This document shows positions 47,158 through 59,010 of a stretch of 64,000 nt of DNA, in pieces. The DNA lies in the NCBI GenBank assembly GCA_965153455.1, contig OZ234497.1:18965872-19029871 (forward strand), written 5' to 3'. The position numbers and the translations under genes were made by a program. The notes beneath the pieces are model-generated. The model was given only the letters and a program-made list of their open reading frames with translations. It did not search any database and was not told where the DNA came from. Each line of letters begins with the position of its first letter. Positions within the stretch are counted from its first letter, which is position 1. Source of the DNA: Sphagnum compactum. Its lineage: Eukaryota > Bryophyta > Sphagnopsida > Sphagnales.

Positions 47158-50100
47158 TCAAGGATTGAAAAGATTGGCAACATTGAGATCAAGAGCCACC
47201 ACTAACGTTATCCCTGTTATCACTGCCAGCCACATTATTGTTGAGCCTGCAACCAGAATTTCCATTTGCATGTCAGAAACCTTGTTACCCAAAAACATGT
47301 AAGGGATGGACAAAACATGCCAACCTTCATGTTCCACTCACAATAACAAAAAAAATTCTGCAGATTTCCTAGTCTCCAGTGGAGTTGCCTTATCATCATC
47401 CCATCCACTGCAGTAACAGGTACATATGAGCTCCTAAAATCAACAGGGGTTGTACATTGATCGCTTACTTTTTGCAACTGTTTGAATTTGCATCCCCCAG
47501 CTTCTTTCTTTCTTCTGTTGGTTCTGCAAAGCAGGATTTTCAACCATAGAAGGACCTTTGACTGTGGGATTGGAGGGATTCTCATTTCCTGAATTTACCC
47601 TCACATTTCCATTGCTACTACTCTTCCTGAGAGTCTGTGTTATCAATGGATTTGTCAGTCGAAATCCTTTGTCAGAGCTTTTAGCATCAACTGAAGTGGT
47701 TTTGCCACTGGATGATGGTCGTTCCGTTGAATTAAATTCTCCTTCCCTCATCTCATTGCTTATGAAGTTTCCTATTTCATCCCACAGCTTATTTGTAAGA
47801 GGCCGGTCTCCAATGCCAATCTCCTCTTCATCTTCCACATATGCTTTGTAGGTCAACCGCAATAAGAGCTTTCCTGAATTTCTCTTAGGAAACGGTCCCC
47901 ACCCACTTTGGAGGGAAAGGACCCTATCAACTGGGACCGTATCTTGCAGATCATCCAAAGGTACCTAGGAGACAGTTTGTTGAATGTCTCAGGAACTGGT
48001 TGTCTGAACAAAGCCCTGACTAAAAATACACAGGAACTCACATCATCAAAGGAAGAAACCTATATCAAAGGAAGAGAAATACACACTTCAATAGAGCCAA
48101 CAGTAATGGTGGTGAATCCAACAGCATCACGGACTCTCAATCTCAGTCGCTGTACTTTCGGGTCCACCACTAGCAACTTCAAATCCTGTTCCCCATGAAT
48201 CAAGCATAATGACAACAACAGCAGTTAACATGATGCTTTGAAGCTGCTCTTAATCAACCACACTTCCTTTGACAAGTATACATCCTGTTTCTCTACCCTG
48301 AAAAAAAATGTCTTGCTCTACTGATACACCCTGAGCTTGAGGCACAATAGACTCCTTCCTATCCTTTGTCCTGTCTGAATTGCAATGCCAGTTGTATTGT
48401 GAAAACTCTGTAATGTGGTCATCTTGGTCCCAGCATTATATCACTCTTTTTTCAGTCCAATATCAATGATGTGGTGGTTTGAAATATCACCTGATTCCAG
48501 ACAGGAGCACCTGGAGGTCCAAGTATGGAAGTTTTACTGTTCTTCTTACTGCGAATAACTTGTTCACCCAAGAGCAACACCACATAGGGATCTGTTTTGC
48601 CTGCACACTTAATATTCCACTGTAAAAATTAGTTCCCCACCACTTTCATAACCAAAGCACACCCAAAAGAAATGATGTCCTTTGAAAGGAGAAAAACTCA
48701 AAACGTGCTCACAGCAATGAAAGGAGAGAACCTTACCCACAGGAAAATATGTGAGGTCCCGTGCCTCTATAAGGGTTACTGAGAGTTCCCCAGCAAATCC
48801 ATTCAAGACAATCCCATCCTTGAAATCTCTTGAAAGTGGACCTACAGCTTTGCCTTGCAAGAAATTCACCACTGACTTGTTGGGACGCACAAACAGTAAT
48901 GGAAGATCTTGGGTAAGTAACTTTGTCAAAAATCTGCAACAGAAGGATAAGTTTGTCAAAAATCCTGATTCCTTTCTATTCTGCATAATTCTGGCTGACA
49001 AATCTTAGGGATGTTTCTTATAAATCTAATGTCCAAAGAGCATATGTCTCATCAAGATTGCAATTTTCCATGAAGAAGGTTCTGTAGTATCCTGAATCCA
49101 TCAAACTGAAACAAACACTAAAAAAGCAAGCCATGGGTGCTGATGTTTACATGTTCAAGACTGGAACCGCTGAGGTGTGGGAAGGTGTTATGCACAGAGA
49201 CAGAGAAACATCACTGTCAACTCTCACAATAGATGAACTTTATCCACAATACAGGTCATGGGTTGAAATAATGCATAAGGGTCATCAATGAAAGCAAAGG
49301 CAGTCCCTACATCCTGCAAAACCATGAATGACAACTGAATGATGAACTACAACTTATGCAGAAGAGGAACATACCCATAAGGTTGAAGATACGAAAGGGA
49401 GCCAATGCCAGAGTAATTTTGGGAAGAGAAACAAAGGCCCAAGTTGCAGTCCCCACCCAGGGCTCTGTTGGAATCAGGCGCAGCTTCACCCACATCTCTC
49501 CATCAAGATCTAGACCCCGGATCCCAAAGGGAACTGTGATCGGCAGAAAACCCACCTTCAAAGTTACTGAGAGCACAATTCTTGAGTTGCCTGAGTACCG
49601 CAGACCTATGTGGTACCTGCCAAATGCAAGACCATCTGCTTTCATCAGTTCAAGGTTTTACCAACTGAGTACTTGCTCTCTCTGCAAAATCAAATCTCAG
49701 AAACTTACTAAGCATGTGTGGAAGGATAGGAAATGGCCATACTGAAGATCATTTGCACGCCGGGAGGTCCTTCGTTCAATGCTGCGTACGGTCACAGGAT
49801 CATCACCCAAGAAACATTGGATGATCTTTACTCGCTGCACAAGTGGAGGCTTCTCCGGGATCTCATCAATAAGGGGTTGTAGAAGCTCGATGAACCTACC
49901 CTCAAGCGTGCGTCGATACAAATTCCAGATCTTTCCCAGCACCATATTTAACCATTCGGCACTCTCTTTCTTTTTCACATCTCTCTGTAAGAGAAGTGAG
50001 AGAGCAATGGGGGCAGCCACTGCAGCCTGAGCTTCACGCAACTCTTCAGTTACTTTAGTAGTTTTTGTCTCAGAACTTACAGAGGACTTCGAGCTGTATC

Positions 50101-50839
50101 TAATCTCTCTCCACCATCCCACAAGGGCAATTGTTAAAAAAACTATGCTTCCAACCCCAACCAAGCCATCCCCTACAGAGTACAAAGGTGGAGTAGCCGG
50201 AGCTGAATCCACAGTAGTGGTGTATTCCGTCTCTGGACTCCCACTCACAGACTCTGAAATCTCAGCTGTTTGCTTCTGTGCTGTAGTTGATCCCATCCTT
50301 CTATAGCTTCCAAATCCAGAAGTTCCCAATTCACTACTAGGAGCTTTCTCTGTGTCTACTAAAGACTCTTGATTGCTTTCCTTAGGTCCTTGTGTGACCC
50401 AAAACCTTTGCTCAATCAACCTTCGTGGCAAATCATCCCCTTCACCTACCCATGATGCCAACCTCCTCAAAGAATGCTTCAAAATTCCTTGACTATCTCC
50501 AATAGGCTCTGATTTACTCCCATCCACCATCATAACTAAAAGGGACCACCTTCGCCTCCATTTCCTATGATAAACCCTAAACTTAGTAGCTCCAATGTTG
50601 GTAATGCTTCCACATGAGCACCATCGCAATTGTGTACAAAAGTTTCCAAAACATACACTCCTTGAGCTCAATAACTCTTGCTGCAAAGAGAGCTTCAAGG
50701 AGTAACCACAACTGCTTAGTGGTTGAAACTGCGATGGGGTAGAGCTGTTGGTACAACCACAGTATTGGTATGGCACTGCAACAGCTGGTGCTGCTGCATT
50801 TGTGGCAATAGCTGTAACTGCTGTTGAAAGTAAGCCCAT
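47158..50839 (-). CDS. NTMC2T5: SMP/C2-domain lipid-transfer-type protein, NTMC2T5-like
   Basis: Coding exons: 50839-49743, 49616-49375, 49169-49151 (19 nt), 48933-48737, 48600-48491, 48185-48087, 47964-47469 and 47246-47158. All joins have GT/AG borders and consistent phase; 782 residues. An N-terminal region rich in Ala, Ser and Thr could be a plastid-type transit peptide. It is followed by a membrane segment (VGVGSIVFLTIALVGWW, about residues 238-254) and the SMP domain from about residue 291, with RSIERRTSRRANDLQ, IGLRYSG, LDLDGEMWVKLRLIPTEPWVG and LAPFRIFNLM. A C2 domain follows: GELSVTLIEARDL, KTDPYVVLLLG, GPPGAPVWNQ, LQDTVPVDRV and LLLRLTYKAYVEDEE. The last exon adds a hydrophobic tail (MWLAVITGITLVVALDL). 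SMP proteins move lipids at membrane contact sites; the Arabidopsis type-5 members match best from memory. The start is the first ATG; upstream in-frame starts are non-ATG. Confidence 0.93.
49151..49169 (-). other. 19-nt microexon of the NTMC2T5-like gene
   Basis: Flanked by CTCAG and GTAAAC. It enters in phase 1 and leaves in phase 2, adding AVPVLN plus parts of the flanking codons. It restores the segment between FNLM and FLTKLL that plant NTMC2T5 proteins carry. Without it, exons 2 and 4 do not join in phase. Confidence 0.85.
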
Positions 50840-52360
50840 TTGCAAATAAATAGAAATGAGTTTGGGTCTTAGATCACACTCTGAGCTGCACAACCTGGAC
50901 CAGAGAAACTCTGAATTCTTTGAAGCTGCAAATTGGGTGAGACCACTGTCAGTGTACTTTCATGTATGACCTTCTCCGCCACATTATTCGAGCTGAAACT
51001 GAACACGAAAGTTGACGAACTCGAAATTACTCTCCGAGATTTTGAAACTCAGTCAGCAATCACTTGCTCTTCGGTTCGAAATTCCACTCGAATTGCAGCA
51101 CCAAAAGCTGGATTACAGCCAACATCAGCAAAACCTCTCTTCACCCGTCCCTCTCTTCATCTTATAAACCCTAATTAAACCCGTATTCCCCGAGACATGT
51201 GACCCGTCAATAAACCCACGAAAATATCACGAACTTTTCTTCTCAGACTCGCAACAACTGGAAAAATCCAAGCTCTCAGAAATTTGCGTATGAATCAAAG
51301 AACATGGTGGGAGGGGGCAAAAATTTAAAAGAGAGAACCCGCCCCCACCCCCCTAAAAAAAGAGAGAAAAGAAGGAAAAAGCGGGTTTCGAGTCTTTGAA
51401 AACGGCAGTTGGAGAGGTTGAAAACCTTTTGCAAGTTGCGCTTTTTTCTGAACTAAAGTCTTGTGCACCTTGAGAAGAAGCTTTCTTCTCCCAAAGCTCA
51501 CAATTTTATACTGCAACAACGGTGATAAAAAACCCATCTAAAAACTCCAGCTCTTGCTGCTGCTGCTGCTGCTGCGGCTGTTGCCGCCGTCAAAGAATTG
51601 GAAATTGCAATTCGACTAAAGCAATCGGCGCCATCAAAATCGTAATACAAAATTGGCAAGTTTCTTCCTTTTCCGGTCACGGCAACAAGTGTTCTATGTA
51701 GGGCGCTTCTGCTTGCCAGGAGAACGCAGCAGAGCTCTAGCTGCATTCTGACCGTTGGATCCAAGATCGATTTCAATCGGACAACAGAGATCACGCCACG
51801 CATACACCCGAAAGACTAGGGTTCGTAATTCTCGATCACTGGTATATTGGGTTTCATTGCACATGAGCGAGGACGACTTTCGACGGTTGGATGATGGAAT
51901 CACAAGTGGCTCGCGAACTGAGATCCTGCCACGTAAGTACTAAGATTATAAAAAAAAGTGGCAAACTTCTGGTTTGGCTCTTGCCGTTACTACGATTCTG
52001 ATCCGTGCGATCAAAAATTATTCGATCTGGACCATTCGAATGATCACACCTAATGATCGTCGTTTCATAAAAACAGGGCCTCATGAACACGAAGTGGCGG
52101 ACAGTTGGGCTTTCTGCCCAATAGCAACTGCACATGGCACACTATTGTGTCATTGTGATCACAGCAGCCTAATGGAAAGCCATTAACATAATAGTGCCTT
52201 CTTTCTTTCTTGCTGCAGGGAGAGTCACTTTCCATTAGAGAGCTGCAATTGCGTTGAAAATCTATGTAGTTTATCATGTTAGGAACTCTACGATGATGCA
52301 TGTTCTCATCAAAAGGACAGATGTCGTTTTATGGTGAATCAGAGTTGGACCACAGCTCCT
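50840..52360. promoter_or_regulatory. 5' flank of the NTMC2T5-like gene
   Basis: Contains the presumed 5' UTR and promoter. A GCTGCTGCTG-type triplet run lies near 51555-51580; the poly-Ala frame over it is not a gene. Two related phrases, GATCACAGCAGCCTAATGGAAAG near 52158 and its near copy near 52534, flank the region with the 54-bp repeat. Confidence 0.4.
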
Positions 52361-52522
52361 ACGACTGGTCAATGCTTGACTGATAGAGTTGTGAGATGAT
52401 GCAAAAATGAAACAACGACTGGTCAATGCTTGACTGATAGAGTTGTGAGATGATGCAAAAATGAAACAACGACTGGTCAATGCTTGACTGATAGAGTTGT
52501 GAGATGATGGAAAAACGAAACA
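52361..52522. repeat. Tandem repeat, three copies of 54 bp
   Basis: Units start with ACGACTGGTCAATGCTTGAC at 52361, 52415 and 52469. The third copy differs at two bases near its end. The period equals 18 codons, so opposite-strand frames run through it without stop, but no gene surrounds it. Confidence 0.95.
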
Positions 52523-52559
52523 GAAATGTGCTATGATCACAACAGCCTAACGGAAAGAG

Positions 52560-52998
52560 ACCCTAAAACCCTGCACACAATGGTTTAGTCGATCTCCTAA
52601 AGTGCAGGGTAATCTACTCACAGCAGGGCGTTCTGTAGGCCTAGCTAGGGCCTTACCTGGGGCTACTTAGGTAGCTAGGACCTACCTAGGGTTATTTAGG
52701 CACATTTAAATATACGTAGGCCTACTCAGGTCCTATGTTTTAGGGTTATAGCTTGAGCTTACTTAGGTTTATGTAGGGATTACCTAAGGCCTTTTTTCAA
52801 TTGATTAGTACTTAATGTAGTAAGATCCTAATCACATAGGACTACAAGTCATATAATCATGATTTTAAAGTCACATATGATTGTTTTATATAATTGGATA
52901 ACCAAGTTTGACCAGTAATGATAAGATGTCTTAATCATGGATTCCATGTTTTAACTCAATATCCCAAGCTCACCCAATGTGCATATCACAACCCTCAA

Positions 52999-53039
<41 letters not shown>

Positions 53040-53310
53040 GAAGAAGTGAAGAACATTCATTGTAGATGAATAAACAACAACTGAAGTGTACAAAATGAAA
53101 GCATGTACCTTCAAAATTCAGACAAAATTTTCTTTAGCTTCAACTAACAAAAGATCAAAAAACCATTTTGTATTGATCCCCCTCATTTTGTTCTTCACTT
53201 TCTTTGTTTTGGCATTCAATTAACTCACACACCCTAAGCCAAATCTCAGCCTCTTAATGTTTACTAACATGCAAAATCTTGTGTCCTTTAGGCAATTTGT
53301 AAATCAAACA
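52560..53310. other. TAGG/CCTA-rich and TA-microsatellite stretch
   Basis: From 52620 to 52800 the words CTTAGG, CCTAGG and ACTTAGGT recur irregularly on both strands. A TA run spans about 53001-53031. No gene. Confidence 0.5.
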
Positions 53311-54000
53311 TCTCAATCTTGGCAATGATGGCATTTGTCTATGATGTAGGGCAAACATGCCTCTTTGTCTCATTTCTCTCCTTACTTTCTACTTTTTGGG
53401 AGACATCCCATTCCATCTTCCATTGTTGTTCAAATAGACCAGATTGTGGACTTGGACTCCCCAACCACTTGGGCTAGGATCATCGCAGAGAGGGCTACCT
53501 TATTCACGAGGGTTATGCCCATGGCCATGGAGAACTTGTCCATTGCACAACATCGAAACACCTTACAATATGCACACACACGAGGTGGCAGTTACAAACC
53601 TAAAGTGAGATAATTTGATGTTGGTGATTTTGTGTATCTCCAACGGCAACCTAATGATACTTTAGACATTTCTTTCGATCGCACTACCTTGAGGATTAAG
53701 GCGATCAAACCTTCAGGTGTTTTAGAGTTGCAAGGAGCTGACATACGCACAATTCAGGATCATTCCAAAAATTGTGTTCCTTGCCACTTGCCAAACTTAG
53801 ATCCTACCATCATCACGTCGACTTAGATTCCTCCACTTGACTATCCATGTCAGGTATATTAAAGGACAGACAATGCTGATCAAATGCTACTTTGCGATAA
53901 TTGTAATGGTGGATACCATATATTCTGCCTCAAGCCAGAGCTCACTCAAGTTCCCACTGGCATTTGGTATTGTTCATCATGTAGTCTTGCAGCACCTTGA
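53310..54000 (+). mobile_element. Ty3/gypsy integrase C-terminus with in-frame PHD finger (decayed)
   Basis: Plus-strand translation gives the integrase C-terminal part: SPYFLLFGRHPIPSS (about 53371-53415), RNTLQYAHTRGGSY, VGDFVYLQRQPND and IKPSGVLELQGAD, ending NLDPTII. In the same frame, past a TAG (53824-53826) and a TAA (53860-53862), it continues as TDNADQMLLCDNCNGGYH, IFCLKP and WYCSSCS to a TGA at 53998-54000. This is a PHD zinc finger at the C-terminus of the polyprotein. One Cys of the first pair is Tyr (CQVY). Two more stops, including one at 53611, show that the copy is dead. Upstream parts (RT, RNase H) are missing here. A G-run (54042-54049) resembling the polypurine tract and an LTR follow. 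Confidence 0.8.
53848..53982 (+). other. PHD finger at the retrotransposon integrase C-terminus
   Basis: Cys/His order: C-Q-V-Y, then CDNC, H-x2-C, and CSSC, i.e. C4HC3 with the second Cys changed to Tyr. PHD fingers read histone H3 tails. A chromatin reader here could guide integration in the way chromodomains do in chromoviruses; that role is inference. Confidence 0.8.
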
Positions 54001-54054
54001 TTTCTACTCAGACCATGCCATGCATTTCCCGGCTCAAGTCTGGGGGGGGATACA

Positions 54055-54542
54055 TGAGAATTTCATCTCAGCCTCCTCTTGTGCATTGTATGTATATGTG
54101 CGTGCATATCTTTTTGGTTGATTAGTTTCTACCTTTAATTGGTTTTTATCTTTTTGTTTAGTAGAGTAACTATGGATTTTCACCCTTACAATATCGTACG
54201 TCACAACACTACACGTCACAACAGCTGTCATGCCCGTATGCATGGCCTCATACATGATGGCCAGTTACGGGCATGCCATTCATGTTTTTTAGGGTTAATG
54301 TACGCTCTTAGGGTTTAATGTACGTTTTTCGGTTACTGTACGTTATTTAGTGTTTAGGGTTTCAGTTTGTTGGCAACTGTATAAAAACCCAAGCCCTTCC
54401 TTTCTTTGTTAGTTTTTCTAGAATTCCCTTTGTCAGGAAGTTTCCTCCATAATAGATTGGATTTCTAGATGTTCACGGTGACCATTGCACGGCCACCGTC
54501 TACATACATTTCTTTTCTTTCCTTCTTTGCAATTTCAATACA
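54055..54542 (+). repeat. LTR, 488 bp
   Basis: Begins TGAGAATTTCATCTCAGCC right after the G-run and ends TTTCAATACA, where a second copy begins. TG and CA termini are as expected. A TATA box GTATAAAAACCC lies at about 54379-54390, consistent with U3. Confidence 0.75.
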
Positions 54543-54712
54543 TGAGAATTTCATCTCAGCCTCCTCTTGTGCATTGTATGTATATGTGTGTGCATCTTTT
54601 TTGGGTTGAATAGTTTCTACCTTTGACTAGTTTTTATCTTTTTGTTTAGGAGAGTAACTATGGATTTACACCCTTACGACACCGTACGTCATGACACTAC
54701 ACGTCACAACAC
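54543..54712 (+). repeat. Second LTR copy, truncated, in tandem
   Basis: The first 170 bp of the LTR repeat directly at the 488-bp spacing, with about 10 per cent differences, and stop near the phrase CACGTCACAACACCCAT. No primer binding site or internal region follows. Confidence 0.8.
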
Positions 54713-55306
54713 CCATCTTTTGAAACATGAGAAGCCAATGATTAACTTTGAGAACATGTAAGGAATATTTGAGTTTTTTTTAAGTTGACAAAACATTGAA
54801 AAAACATTGGAGTGATTCCAATGGGCGAGAAATGGCAAACTACATACACAATGTGGTCTTGGCTTACAACACGGCATGTTATTAAAACCTTTCGCTTTAT
54901 TTTGTTGAGTTGCAATGAGGTAACAACTTTTGATAACTAAAGTTGGATGTTTGTCCACTATTACATGTGGTTGAAAATTGGGTTCCAATATGGTAAAATC
55001 TCTAGAAAATCATTCAAGGTGGTGGGTCTAACAAGTTGACCAAATTGTTGGTGGATTCTATGACTACTTGTGGGGGATTGCAAGATGTGGGTTGTAGGAT
55101 GTAAGATGTGGGTACATGTGACTTCTAATGCCATTGTTCCTTCTAGATTGTTTGAATATGTGAAGTTGGTGGAGATAGCAATTGTGATGGTTCTTGCTAA
55201 TGTTGAAGATGAGTGTACATTCTCTATAATGACCTTCATGAAATGGAAGCTCTACAATCGGTTAACCACAAATTTTGACTTGGTGGTTTGCATGTATGCA
55301 CAATAA
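54713..55306 (+). mobile_element. hAT-type transposase fragment
   Basis: The frame at 55070-55306 ends with LFEYVKLVEIAIVMVLANVE, followed by CTFSIMTFMKWKLYNRL. This resembles the C-terminal dimerisation domain of hAT transposases. The rest of the transposase is not visible and stops occur upstream, so it is a remnant. Confidence 0.6.
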
Positions 55307-58300
55307 TTTTACATGATGCAAATTTTTCTTTTTAACAATACATTCTATGAATGAGCTAAGGGGAAAGCTCAATATGGCGAATAACATTAGTTGGTTAGAG
55401 TTTTAAACAACCAAGTTTTTCATCATCCAAGTCCTAGAAGAAGTCTAATATGCTTCATATGATTACTTTGAGTGGGCATCTATATTGGTTGATTTTTAAA
55501 ACAACTTTGAAGGAGATGGATCTTCCAAATTGTTTTTAAAAAAAATTAATGTGGATTCCTTGTTGGCTTATTTTCTTTGATGTTATTAAGTGCAAGTTCA
55601 TGGAGTTGTTTACGGGATGGGGGTTGATAAGATTGGTTTAACATTTGTAAGCACACAAAGCATTGGTGGGCTTTGGTTGGTTGAGTTTTGGGCATATGTA
55701 GGAGGATTCTTATGAATAAAAACCTTTTGACATTGATATGAACTAGTAGGCATACAATGGGTTAACAAACGTAGTTGTTTTACATGTATGTACTTATGTT
55801 GCTTGTTTTATGCATACCCTTTTTTTATTCTAAGTGGGTAAAATCCAAAATTGGGTTGGAATTCAAGCCCCCCCAAGAAGATGTGTGTTGTTTAATCTTG
55901 TGGTTGCATTTGACATTCAAATTTTGCATGAGTCACAAGTTCTTAGCCCTTTTGTTCATTTTTTTACACAATGTCGAACACAAACTACGGTTTTTATTTT
56001 TGTTTTTTTAGCTTTGGTTTCCATTCAAATTGTAAATAAAAATTAAACTTGAACATTTTTGTTGCCACCCATTTTATATTTTTAAAATTACCATGTAGAC
56101 CCTAGTCACAAAAAGTTCATGTGTTATAGCAAAATATTTGGTCCTTTGAAACATTTAATTGTCATTTGTTTTTATGAACATTAGATGAAAAATGCTAATG
56201 ATGTTGCATCCAACACATGATAAAAAAAACACTAATGGTAACATCACACTAACCATAAAACCACCTTAAGTGGAAAAATGGACTTGAACTTGTGAAAATT
56301 TTATTTAAGATCTTCTTAACAAATACATGCCAAGGATCTTATTTCAATACATTACAATAACAATGTTGTAAGTGAAAAATGGAAAATATTCATGATGGAA
56401 TTGTTTACATAAATATAGTTAATATATTAAACACTTTAGGACAATTGTTGAATGTATGAAAATCATATCGCTTTAATGATTTTATTTTGATCACGAGTCA
56501 AGTGTCAAATACTTCAAACATTAGTCAAATTAACATTTGAGAATGTGAGGTTAACATTTTTGGTGGATGAGATATTTGTGGTTTCATCACAATATTGATG
56601 GTTAATCAATGAATGTAAATGATAGGTAACAAATAAAATGTTATACTTGCCAAACATTAATGATCATAATATAGGAATATTGGTGAACATTGAAACTTTG
56701 ACGTGAATCATGGCAATCAACATGGTTATGTCTCATGACATGGGGGGAAGTTTACTATCATAGGTATAAAGCTTAAACATTACGATGTAGTTTCAACATA
56801 TATTTTGTTTTGGAAAAATTAATTAATGGTGGGGGGATGCATTTAAATTTATATTATTTTGTTATTGTCTTGAAAATGGACAATTAATTCTTGCCTTGTA
56901 TTGTTTTGATGTGAGAAAGTCTAGGATTGAAATGTGATAATATTTTAAAAAATTGAAGTTCATTGGTAAAAAGGTAAAAGAAGACCAAAAAGTAAGGCTT
57001 GTACTTTATCCATTTATAGACCTATGTAGGAATTAAGAATCTTGGCCAATGCTTGTTCTTTAATAAAATATATATACATATCAAATAGAGTGCACAATAT
57101 TGTAGAAAAATACAAGGAATTTGCAAACAAACAATTATATTAATGACTAATTTTTAGTTATAATTACCACATGCAATTTGTTAGAGGGCCTAGTTGCCTT
57201 GGACAAATCACATAAATTCTAGTTTCAAAAGACAATACATGACAACCAGTTGTAATGGCAATTGCATAAAGATGCAACTCACATGAACTTTTTATCCATC
57301 CAAACCAACTTACATGCATCATCATTTTGCGATAATTCTATATAAACACTATAGTTGCATCATTTATATTCATTTAAATATTAAATATTTAGATATTGCA
57401 ATATCATATTTTAAGAAATTTTACATATTTATATTATTTTTAATTTCATTAAATTCATTCAATACCATGTTGACATGTGTCATTACATAGGTTAGGCTCA
57501 AAAAAATAGTTCAAGTTGGTAGGCCACCTATTGTGCATATTTGAACTCACCTAGTAAGCACCCAATTCAAGTAGGCTAAGTGGGTAGGGAATATTTGGTC
57601 AACATCCACCGTTGACCACAATCCATGTCATTCATGAAAATTGAACCTTAAACCCTAAGGATGGAAATCAATTTCATTACCACCAAGCCACCCCATTTGT
57701 GACAAAATAATGATGTGCATTCTATTTACCTTACTTCATTTAAAACATTACATAAAACATCATTTTGATATTTGATACCTTATTAAGATTTTGTCCAAAT
57801 GACAATATTAAAATTTATACTTAAAGTTCTTTCAATAATGTACACATGTATGTATTTTTCTCTTAAAAATATAAATTTATTTGAAAAGAAAAATATTTGA
57901 ATTTTGTTAATGAATATAATTTCAAAGACCATTTCAATGAAAATTCAATTACATGATTTATAAATGGATAATATAATAATAATAGTAAAATATCTTTCAT
58001 ATCTTAAAACTTTATTTGATTTTAAAATTTTGTTTATATAAATTTCGTTATGATATATCATAGTTTTATCAATTTAAATGTGTGATATATAATTTATTCA
58101 CATATAATATTTATAAATGGATCATACATAAATTATAATGAATATAAAATAATTTTTAAAATATTAGACATATTATTTTGCTTTCAAAGATTAATTTAGA
58201 TTTAGATTTTAATTTTTAAATACTAATTAATGCCATATATTAATTGAATTTATGGAATTCTAAATTTTATCATGTTTACACATATAATATCTTAAGTTTT

Positions 58301-58480
58301 ATTTTAGATTATGATAAAACTTTATGTAAAACAAACTATGTTTTTTCACATCTCAAGCTTTTATTGGAATTAAAAATTTATATTATACAATTTTGTATAA
58401 TAAATCATAATTGTACCAACAAAATTTAGTTTAAACAGATGATATTTAACATACTCATTATATAATGTTTATAAATGGGT
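55307..58480. other. AT-rich intergenic DNA, no gene
   Basis: Only short, low-complexity frames. The stretch 57700-58450 is extremely AT-rich. No features beyond this. Confidence 0.45.
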
Positions 58481-59010
58481 AGTAAATGCCTTTTATTACT
58501 TAACCTATTTAATAAAAAAATTACATTGCCTATTTAATTAAGTAATTAATTAAAAAAATCACATATCAACATGAAAAAATACCTATTACATAACCCACAT
58601 ATATATGACATACTAGCTACTACCTATCCTACTTATTGCCTATTTAATAGATTAATTGCATAACCTACTTAACTAATTACATCTATTACTTAAATTGTAA
58701 CCTAATTAATGAAATAATTAATAAAAAAACATTAACACATATCAAGATGATAAAATACCTACTACTTAACCCACATACATTTTGCCTATTACTTTTTACT
58801 TTATGACTTATTAATTGCTTAATTACCTAACCTAAATGATTAATTAGACATAACATTATTTCATTCAACATAATGAAATACCTATTACTAAATAGCCTAC
58901 TTACAGAGTACTTAATATTTACTACCTATTACTTAGCCTACCTAATTAATTTACTAATAAAAAATTTATGACATATTAACATGATAAAATACCTACTACT
59001 TAACCACATA
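58480..59010. repeat. Degenerate AT-rich repeat
   Basis: The phrase ATGATAAAATACCTACTACT and close variants occur near 58572, 58748, 58870 and 58980, interleaved with CCTATTACTTAACCTA and ATTAATTAAT. The period is irregular (about 110-180 bp). Origin unknown. Confidence 0.5.

Noticed and set aside
51498-51803. Poly-Ala minus-strand frame
   Set aside because: Arises from a GCTGCTGCTG triplet run in the 5' flank of the NTMC2T5-like gene.
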